A DNA stretch of 11,264 nt. Origin: Ettlia oleoabundans (taxonomy: Eukaryota; Chlorophyta; Chlorophyceae; Chlamydomonadales). The stretch lies in NCBI GenBank assembly GCA_019693395.1, contig JAAMXP010002498.1, positions 1-11,264 on the forward strand, written 5' to 3'. The notes beneath the pieces were generated by a model, which saw nothing but the letters and a program-made list of their open reading frames with translations, was not told where the DNA came from and searched no databases. Positions 1 through 6,373 of this stretch are shown piece after piece. A program made the position numbers and the translations under genes. Numbering within the stretch: the first letter of the stretch is position 1; the number at the start of each line of letters is the position of its first letter.

Positions 1-514
1 GGGTGGGGACGGAGTGGGTGGTGGTGGGGGTTCCGTATGAGCGTGGCAAGTGAGCGGCTGGTGGTGGGGTGGGGGGTTGCAAGGCAAGCAAGGGGGATGG
101 CGTTTGAGTGTGGGAGATGAATGAGAAAATGGCTGCACCAACGCTGCACTGACAGCTGCGGCAACCACATCTGCCTGGTTGGCCGCAGTTTCGGGCTGGG
201 CAGCGGTCCGCCGATGGGGTTGCCGACGTTGCGGTATTGGTTGACTTTGATGCCGGCCACCGCCAGTCGCTTGCGGCTGGCAAGGACCGTAGCTGCCAGG
301 GTGGGGTGGTAGCGCAGCTTTCATTGCCCAATTGCCCCTGGAACTGGCCAGCATGCCAGTACTGCACAAGCTGCAGTGCCTTTTCCGCGTCGCCGTCGCC
401 GTCGCCTCCCCTTGGTGTTTCAGGGCCAGCGTTGCCAGGATGCGGAGGGACGCTGTGGCATCGTTGTTGGTCTCAATATTCGCCAGTTTAAAGCCCTCAA
501 AGAGGAGGAGAGTG
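1..514 (-). pseudogene. Frame-broken coding-like stretch, possible helical-repeat protein fragment
   Basis: Reading the minus strand, three back-to-back segments look coding but lie in different frames. After an acceptor-like CTGTAG (520-515) comes a segment from 514 to about 405 that includes LFEGFKLANIETNNDATA. A segment from about 405 to 315 includes GDAEKALQLVQYWHAGQFQG. A third frame, open from about 318 to the window edge, includes LRYHPTLAATVLASRKRL and then becomes Pro/His-rich and intron-like. Third positions in the first and third segments are GC-rich. The first break falls on a CGTCGC-type microsatellite near 388-408, where indels or sequencing errors are likely. The A-L-x-L and GDAEKAL pattern recalls paired-helix repeats (PPR/TPR-like), but I cannot name a family. 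It could be a decayed gene, a live gene with assembly errors, or chance. No start codon or promoter is assigned. Confidence 0.35.
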
Positions 515-1080
515 CTACAGGCGGAAGTTGTTCGTTCCCTGGCGCTGTGAGTCGCGCCTGGTTCGTTGGTTTTCAAGAAGCCGTTTGCGCTGAGTCATTT
601 GACGTGGGAAGGGACAGCGCGATTGTTGCGGCGCCATGTATCAACAACAGCACAAAGGTTTCTAACAGGAGCACAGGCACTAGCAAACTCATCATCAATA
701 AGGAGCGACAAACAACAACACAGCGCAGCACGGGCCCTTGCAGCGCGGAGACCCCCGAAGAGACCGCTGCCGCCGTCATTCAAACGTTCAATCATAGGAC
801 GCGAAACAAACTTGAACTAGCTTGAACCGCGGAAAACGATGCAGACTTGCGAAGGAAGGGAAACTTGTCGTTTGAGCTCGTCGTTTCTTTGCTGTTTTAA
901 GCTTTTGCGGTGTGCAATACTTTGCAAAAAACCCGATGCAACCCCAATGTAAACCCAACTTGACTGAGTGCGTGTGTGGGTGTGTACGTGACCGAATCCT
1001 TTGAAGATCCACGAGTGAAGGAGTACTGCGGGCCACCATTGATCATTGATCAGTGCTGCGCTTGGATCTACCTGAGAGAC
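515..1080. other. Gene-poor interval, probably divergent 5' region
   Basis: No convincing exon is visible. Two overlapping minus-strand open frames (about 573-795) give Cys/Leu-rich peptides without recognisable motifs. A short plus-strand frame at 839 (begins MQTCEGRETC, stops after 37 codons) is not linked to anything. A direct repeat ATTGATC-ATTGATC lies at 1038-1051. The interval separates the minus-strand stretch on the left from the plus-strand cysteine-rich gene, so it may hold promoters for both directions. That role is inferred from position. Confidence 0.4.
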
Positions 1081-1088
1081 ATTTGCCT

Positions 1089-1098
1089 TCTATTTAAG
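1089..1098 (+). promoter_or_regulatory. TATA-like element
   Basis: The sequence TCTATTTAAG lies about 35-40 nt upstream of the candidate start ATG at 1131. This is where a TATA element would sit if transcription began near 1115-1125 with a very short leader. The match is AT-rich in GC-rich surroundings, but it is only one short motif and no transcription start is known. Confidence 0.35.
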
Positions 1099-1130
1099 TA
1101 ACACCTGTCGGAGCGACTTTCGAGGGTGCC

Positions 1131-4100
1131 ATGTGGATTTTAAGCAAGAATAGCCAGCAGAACAGCAAGGTGCAGGAATGCGCATTCTTGTGGGCACTGG
1201 TCCGAGCAGTTGTAAGCAAACATGGGGGCTGTCGAGACGCGCTCCTTAACTATCTTTCCTGCTGAGCGCTGCTTGCAGGAGCTGCGGCCCAGTGTAGGGC
1301 TGGCAAGAAGGGGTGCTTCAAGTGCAAGAGCAACAAGTAGGGGATCACCGCCGCCGCCCCGCATTTTCCCTGCTGTCGTTCGCATTTATCTGTGCCTGGC
1401 AACACGATTTGCTGATGCATTACTGGGAACCAATATCGCACACTGTGAATGGCGCCCATCAGCCTGCCGGTCATGCTGGCTGCCTGCATTAAGTTGTGCA
1501 GCGAGCGCTGTATGTAGGCGCGATTGCTGACTGAACTGCCAGGCAGCATCTGCTCCCACAACTCAATATCTGAGCGGTCCTTACCCTCCACAACAACTTG
1601 CTGCAGGTGCTCAAAGTGCATGACCGCCTATGGCAAGCACCCAAAGGGCTACTGTGTCAAGTGCGCCAAGGGCTGCTCTGCCTGCAGCGGGAAGAAGCCC
1701 TCCCGCTGCACCAATTGCAAGTCCGGCTTCTCATTGGAAAGCTACAAGTGCACCAAAAAGGTAGGCAGCTTCCCAAAATTTGTTGAGAGAATTTACTGCA
1801 AATTTATTACTGTGCACATACGGAACCAGTCTATGGAGAAGATCTCTAAAGTACATTGAGGATCCCACAAAGCCACATGTCACAGCTATTCCCTTCCTGC
1901 AGTCTGCATGCCCTCCCTTTCTACTACCCACATTGCCTGCTGCTTCATTGTGTTCCTTGGTCCTTCCCATCTGGTGTCATCAACCCTTTCTACTACCCAC
2001 GTGCAACTATACTTCCCCTGCCAACAGGTCCAATGCCCTCCCAACTGCACCGAGTGCAACAAGTTCGGCCAATGCCAGCGCTGCAAAGCCGGCTGGTTTG
2101 TGAAGAGCGGAAAGTGCTTCCAGCAGGTGAGCAACATCTTTCTTGGTACCTAGTGCTATTGCTATTACACCTGCCATGCCCCAAAGGATGCAGGTGTGTG
2201 TGTTACATAACCCCGCTACTTAGGCCCTACTGAACCTGGGCAGGGGAGCCGTACCGGCCGACTCATAACCGTGCCTGCAGGTATAGCCGGCAGCCAAGGG
2301 ACACCCCTCCCTTGACCTGCCAGCAGCCAAGGGACACCCCTCCCTTAGCGTGCAGGGCTCATTTTTTTCCAGATTGATGGGCAAAACTGGCCCCTGCCTC
2401 AAAGTATAAAACCTAAGACGGGGGACTATTGAAAATCAGGGTGGGGTGCGGTGGTGGAAAGTCAATTGTGGGTGCTTGCTTTACTTTGAATATAAAAGCA
2501 GTCAGCAGCAAAGTGTGCTAGAGGGATTGGGGACTGGTTTAGGCTAAAATGTAAGGATGGTGGGCCAGCGAATAAGAGATTAGGGCGTTTATGGCGGGCA
2601 GGCGCATACAACGGGCAATGAAAGCAAATGTGAATCACATCTTCAATGCCACCAGGCCCACCCAGCTGAAGGCAGTGAGGGCAGAGGCGCTCGCTGTGCT
2701 GCCCTCCCTCATGCCGCCCCGTCTCTTCTGCTCCCCAATGCGGTCCCAGGCGCAGCTGCGCCAGTGGCTGTCGCCACGCCCTGCTGTTAACTTCTGCCAA
2801 GTAGGCTGCCATGTTGTATGTGCCTGCTGCCAGCTCACCGCCGCATACAGACATGAAGTAATGTAGGAGGGTGCGGCCCTCCTGCGCTGTGGCTGTCGCC
2901 ACGCATCGGAGATGGTGCTGCAGGGCTGTGTGCCTCACATGCTGCGGGCAAAATGCTGCTGCAGGGAGGGGTCAAACTCTGATCCCTACGTACTAGAGTT
3001 GGCAGTGCTGGCTGCTGCCAGCTGTACGCTGCACTGCAAGGCCTGGCAGTCAAGGCTGGTTTCTGGCCGCTCAAGCACGCTGTTCCGAGATCGCACCATG
3101 TGACTAAGCCATTGAATGAACAGCGGTGGCTCTCCCACTTCTGCCATCAAGGCTGCCAGGGGAGTTGCCTGCCTGACACCTAACAAGGATCGCAGGAACT
3201 GCTGGTGCAAAGCTCTGGTTCCCAGGCAGTATTGATGGTGCCAGTGCTGCCGGTAACCACCACACGGCGGGCTGCCAGCCCCACCAGGTGTGGTGCCCAC
3301 ACCTCGCTGCCATAAGAGAGCTTGCTGTCCACCAGGCTGGGAAACAAATGCAGCTGCACCCTTGCTGAATAGGAGCAGCGCATGTCTAGCAACGACAACC
3401 GTGCGGCTGTTGCACCGGGCTGGGGCTGCCGCTCTGCCAGCGTGCGGCTGCTGCTAAACATGACGCCCAGGAACTCGCTGACATCCGGCAGCTGCCCGCC
3501 GGCCTTTACTGTTGCCAAGCTGCATGCATGCAGGATCTCTTGCCTGCTAGTCAAGGACCACCTGTCATGTTGCACACTTGTGCCCGTCCCCTGTACTGCC
3601 CCTCTGGCTTGACTGGGCACAACATCCTACCTGATATCTGCGCCTGCCATGTTCTCTCCACAGGCCAAGTGCCCGGATTTCTGTGTCCAATGCAACGACC
3701 TGGGCAGGTGCCTGCAGTGCGTGTCAGGTTGGTTTGTGGACAACGGGATGTGCTACAAGAAGGTGAGCAGTGCGCTGGCTTTGCATCAGACATGACCGCT
3801 TGTTTTATACATTGCATGCTAGCTGTCGTCCACATGGTTGTAACAGACAGACAGACAGACAGACAGTTTTGGCCCCGCACCTTGTGCTCATTTGCCTGCC
3901 TGCCTGCGGGCATGCCTGCCGCGGGCATGCCTGCCCACAGTTGGCCCAGTTGGTATGTTGAGTGCTTCTTGGGCTAAATGGGTACCACTGGAAGCTGAGC
4001 CTAACATCTCTCACCTGTGCACTAGCACCTGCCTTCCCAACAGAGTGAGTGCCCCGCAAATTGTATTGGGTGCACCAATCTGGGCGAGTGCCTGCAGTGC

Positions 4101-5784
4101 GCGGCAGGCTGGTTTGTGGAGGACGGGATGTGCACCCCAAAGGTGAGCAATACATTAGTTTGTGCAACACACTTGATCGCGTGTTGATCCCTTGCGTGCT
4201 CACTTGCCTGCCCACCTGCCTGCATGCTTGCATGCCTGCTTACAGGTGCGCGGTTGGTCATCTGAGTGCTTCCTGGGCAAACTTGTTACCATTGCCTGCT
4301 GCTTGCCCCCGCCCACCCACCCATCCACACACACACACACGCCCGCATGCACGGAGCCAGCTGTTCTCTTGTCCCATCTTGCGCCTTACACCCCACATGT
4401 GCCGCAGGCTGCCTGTCCCGTCAACTGTGAAGAATGCGACAATTATGGCAAGTGCACAAAGTGCAGGCCCCCTGCCTGGAGGCCCACAGTAAATAACCCT
4501 TCTGTATACTTGTGGGCCGACGTGTATGGCTTAACTGCTGCCGGCACATGCGATATGGTGAGCAAAGCAAGGGTCAGCAGCCAGCCAAAGCTGTAAGCCT
4601 ACAGTCAGCAGCCTGGAAACACAGAAGCAGCCACGTAGTACGGTGAAGGTGGTGGCGGTTGCGTTCTGGGACACAAGGTGGAACATGTAGCTCGACAGCA
4701 GATGTGATTGGAGTTACCTGCTGCTTTGTGGGCCAGTGGAACACTGACTTGACTGTGGAACACGAGTGGAACACGCATCAGCCATGCCACCTTGCAGGCA
4801 GCCATGAAGTGTACACTTTTGGGTTGTGATATTTACTCAATCGCATCTTCTTGAACACCCTGCCTGTGTGCAGTGCGACCCCCAGGGCACCTATTCAGAC
4901 TTGTGCGCAGCCTGCGATGGCGACTACCTCACGTACTGTACCAGATGTGAAGACCGCAGATACGGGGACCCGATGTACGCCGACTCCTTTGGCCAGTGCA
5001 ATTTTGTAAGTGAATCCAACTTTGCTACTTCTAAGATGCTAATTCTATGACTGCAATGGCAGATTGGTTGCGCATTTGTCGCTACCATGGAGGGCCACAG
5101 CGCCCATAAGCTGCACCCCAGCCCTCAGCTTGGGAGAGGGGGGCTGACCCCCCCAATTTGTCCCCACCCATGTGCCTGCAGTGCTCCTTTAAGTGCCTCG
5201 CATGCAGCAATGGAAGCGGCACACGCTTGGAGTGTGACACTGACAGTAACTATTATCTGGACAACCTTGGCGGTTGCACGTATTACTGTACAGTCTGCCG
5301 CCCATAACTGCTGTGTCCACCACAGTGCTTCCTTTTGCTGCACGCTGCCTGTCGCATGGCTGGAGGCGAATTGCAGATTGCAACCTGTTGCATGCGTGGC
5401 AACAATACGCTGCACCGAAGGCTGTCCGTCGTGCATCAAATGCATCTTCATCCCTGCTCCACTGTTCCCTGAATTTGTGTGCAGCGCCAAACTAGTCGAG
5501 AGGGTTGTCTTAAGAGCACCGCCGATGGCACCATTTGTGAAGAACGTGATGAAGCCAACAGCGACACAGAAGAACTGTATGGTAGATGCTATAGCGAGAG
5601 AAGAGCTGTCATCCATCACGGCAGCATTTCAGTCTGTTCCCTTAAACCTCAAGCTTTTCCCTTCCTGGACAGCAATACTTTGCGTTGTCCTGCGTTAGCC
5701 CTATCCCGCAGCGCGCCCCAACCCGCAGCACGCCAGACAGCGCCCGCTTGGTGGCGCCGCCCCAGTGCTACACGATCCTGCTGA
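1131..5784 (+). CDS. Cysteine-rich modular repeat protein, multi-exon
   Basis: Exons (best model): 1131-1211, 1293-1336, 1607-1760, 2028-2126, 3664-3762, 4044-4142, 4408-4557, 4874-5005, 5182-5292, 5485-5784, giving about 422 residues. The core from 1607 to 5292 is secure: each exon is bounded by CAG and GTGAGC, GTAGGC or GTAAGT, and frame is kept. Exons 4-6 are each 99 nt and encode 33-residue repeats with C-P-x2-C-x2-C-x3-G-x-C-x2-C-x2-GWFV-x2-G-x-C. Exon 3 (GYCVKCAKGCSACSGKKPSR) and exons 7-9 carry looser C-x2-C units. Such spacing recalls growth-factor-receptor/furin-like and VSP-type extracellular Cys-rich repeats, so disulfide-bonded or metal-binding modules on a secreted or surface protein are plausible; function is unknown. 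Exon 1 is weak: it has no convincing signal peptide, and acceptor 1292 was chosen over 1278 because only 1292 keeps frame. The 3' end is uncertain: a further intron 5582-5672 would move the stop to 5698. A TGTAA signal follows at 5851. Confidence 0.8.
1915..2000. repeat. 17-bp direct repeat inside an intron
   Basis: CCCTTTCTACTACCCAC occurs at 1915-1931 and again at 1984-2000, in the intron between exons 3 and 4 of the cysteine-rich gene. The pyrimidine-rich copies lie upstream of the acceptor at 2027, so one may serve as the polypyrimidine tract. The repeat itself is visible; any role is a guess. Confidence 0.8.
2291..2346. repeat. 33-bp tandem repeat, two copies
   Basis: A 23-nt block (starting CAGCCAAGGGACACC and ending TCCCTT) is present at 2291-2313 and exactly again at 2324-2346, a period of 33 bp. 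It lies just beyond the stop codon of the antisense LINE remnant. It could therefore belong to that element's 3' untranslated region or tail, or be an independent intronic minisatellite. Confidence 0.8.
2400..3640 (-). mobile_element. 5'-truncated LINE (non-LTR retrotransposon) remnant
   Basis: The minus strand encodes the C-terminal part of a LINE ORF2-type polyprotein in the right order: the end of the reverse transcriptase (thumb and connection) near 3620-3220, then a linker, then a C-terminal zinc-binding region near 2800-2600. The RT catalytic palm with its YADD box would lie upstream and is absent, so the copy is 5'-truncated, the usual result of target-primed reverse transcription. The element sits in one intron (2127-3663) of the cysteine-rich gene and runs antisense to it. 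Its edges are approximate: no clear target-site duplication or poly(A) tail was found, and the 3' side may extend to the 33-bp tandem repeat near 2290 or beyond. Confidence 0.8.
2462..3620 (-). pseudogene. Broken LINE ORF2-like C-terminus (RT thumb plus zinc motif)
   Basis: The upstream frame (3620-3180) carries SEFLGVMFSSSRTLAERQ and LHLFPSLVDSKLSYGSEVWA, a typical LINE RT C-terminal signature (the FLGV, LVDS and YGSEVW elements). The following part continues in another frame (about 3230-2986: LHQQFLRSLLGVRQATPLAA, then ALMAEVGEPPLFIQW), so there is a one-base-type frameshift near 3230-3290. The last frame (2938-2462) holds LAQLRLGPHWGAEETGR followed by CPHC...HICFHC, the Cys/His motif found at LINE C-termini, and stops at 2462. 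Different frames and the missing N-terminal part mean it cannot make a working enzyme. The family match is by pattern memory only; the clade is not assigned. Confidence 0.75.
3843..3866. repeat. (ACAG)6 microsatellite
   Basis: Six uninterrupted ACAG units lie in the intron between exons 5 and 6 of the cysteine-rich gene. The intron also holds TGCCTGCC-type low-complexity sequence. Confidence 0.9.
3906..3935. repeat. 15-bp tandem duplication
   Basis: GCGGGCATGCCTGCC is repeated head to tail at 3906-3920 and 3921-3935 within the intron after exon 5. It is part of a TGCCTGCC-rich stretch of a kind seen repeatedly in introns of this window. Confidence 0.85.
3949..4294. repeat. Homologous intron segments (duplicated intron)
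   Basis: The segment 3949-3990 in the intron after exon 5 aligns without gaps to 4253-4294 in the intron after exon 6. Both contain GTTGGT, then GAGTGCTTC, TGGGC and TACCA in the same order and spacing, with roughly three quarters of positions identical by eye. Since the exons before these introns (3664-3762 and 4044-4142) are also alike, the natural reading is a tandem duplication of one exon-plus-intron block. Confidence 0.7.
4326..4340. repeat. (CA)n microsatellite
   Basis: A short run of alternating C and A, about seven units, lies in the intron before exon 7 of the cysteine-rich gene, next to a CCCACCCACCCATCC stretch. Confidence 0.8.
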
Positions 5785-5850
5785 TTTACCTCTGCTGGTC
5801 CGCCTTTTGGGTTTCACCCGTGTTTGTGTTGTGCTATTGTGTTGCACGTC

Positions 5851-5855
5851 TGTAA
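5851..5855 (+). terminator. Polyadenylation signal TGTAA
   Basis: TGTAA, the usual chlorophyte poly(A) signal, lies 66 nt beyond the stop of the cysteine-rich gene (5784) in a T/G-rich stretch. Cleavage would be expected some 10-20 nt further on. This supports the gene ending near 5870 on the plus strand. Confidence 0.65.
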
Positions 5856-5869
5856 CGGGCTTGGTTTTT

Positions 5870-6180
5870 TACGAAGTAAATTTGCGCTGTATGTTATTGT
5901 TGGGAGATAGCAGAGCCGTGCGGCAATAGGGCAGCACCCTGTTGCGCACGTGAGCACGATGTGGCAGCGGCGCTTGACTTGCAGGGTAAATGGGCAGGCG
6001 CCTTATTCAAGGCGACCTTGATCCGATCAAAAGGCAACTGAATTGCCTTGCAATGGCCTTGCTTCATTGCAGCACAGATGGCACACCAGCCCATTCTAGT
6101 TTTGATCCAGTTCCGTTGGAGTTTCAACGGCTGTAAGGTCGAACACTATCAGCTTACCACCACATCTTCGAGAGATATCG
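5870..6180. other. Intergenic region between the cysteine-rich and Nudix genes
   Basis: No exon is supported here. A minus-strand open frame (6127-5894) gives a 77-residue peptide without family features and is probably chance. The region should hold the Nudix promoter, but apart from the TTTAAAT box near 6188 no element stands out. Confidence 0.5.
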
Positions 6181-6186
6181 TTTACC

Positions 6187-6193
6187 TTTAAAT
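6187..6193 (+). promoter_or_regulatory. TATA-like element (TTTAAAT region)
   Basis: CCTTTAAATGG lies about 180 nt upstream of ATG 6374 and 280 nt upstream of ATG 6473. If used, transcription would start near 6215-6225 and the leader would carry short upstream reading frames at 6229-6279 (16 codons) and 6234-6275 (13 codons). This is a motif match only. Confidence 0.25.
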
Positions 6194-6373
6194 GGCAACA
6201 GGCATGCGAGAAGCCTCTGTCAACAACCATGGCATGCCAGCGGGCGCTGGCTGGAAAGCGGGGCGGCAGCACTGATTAGGAGTTGGCGTTTCTCACGGTT
6301 GCCTCGTGCATTTCGTAGCTCGTCCGTTGAAGCAAACGATTCAACAGGCGCTGCGCACATAGGCTTTAATCCC

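Noticed and set aside
839..952. Short Cys-containing frame (MQTCEGRETC...) as a first exon of the cysteine-rich gene
   Set aside because: It ends in a stop, no good donor links it in frame to the next exon, and a TATA-like box lies downstream of it at 1089.
1222..1530. Plus-strand open frame starting MGAVETRSL
   Set aside because: It runs across the exon 2 region in the wrong frame and through an intron. The CRAGKKGCFKCKSNK frame that joins to exon 3 is better supported.
3843..3935. Repeats considered as a CRISPR-like or regulatory array
   Set aside because: They are simple microsatellites and a 15-bp slippage duplication in a eukaryotic intron, with no repeat-spacer structure.
5125..5619. 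Minus-strand open frame of 164 codons opposite the last exons of the cysteine-rich gene
   Set aside because: It has no family motif, and the plus strand here has good splice sites and Cys-rich exons that continue the gene. It is an antisense shadow.
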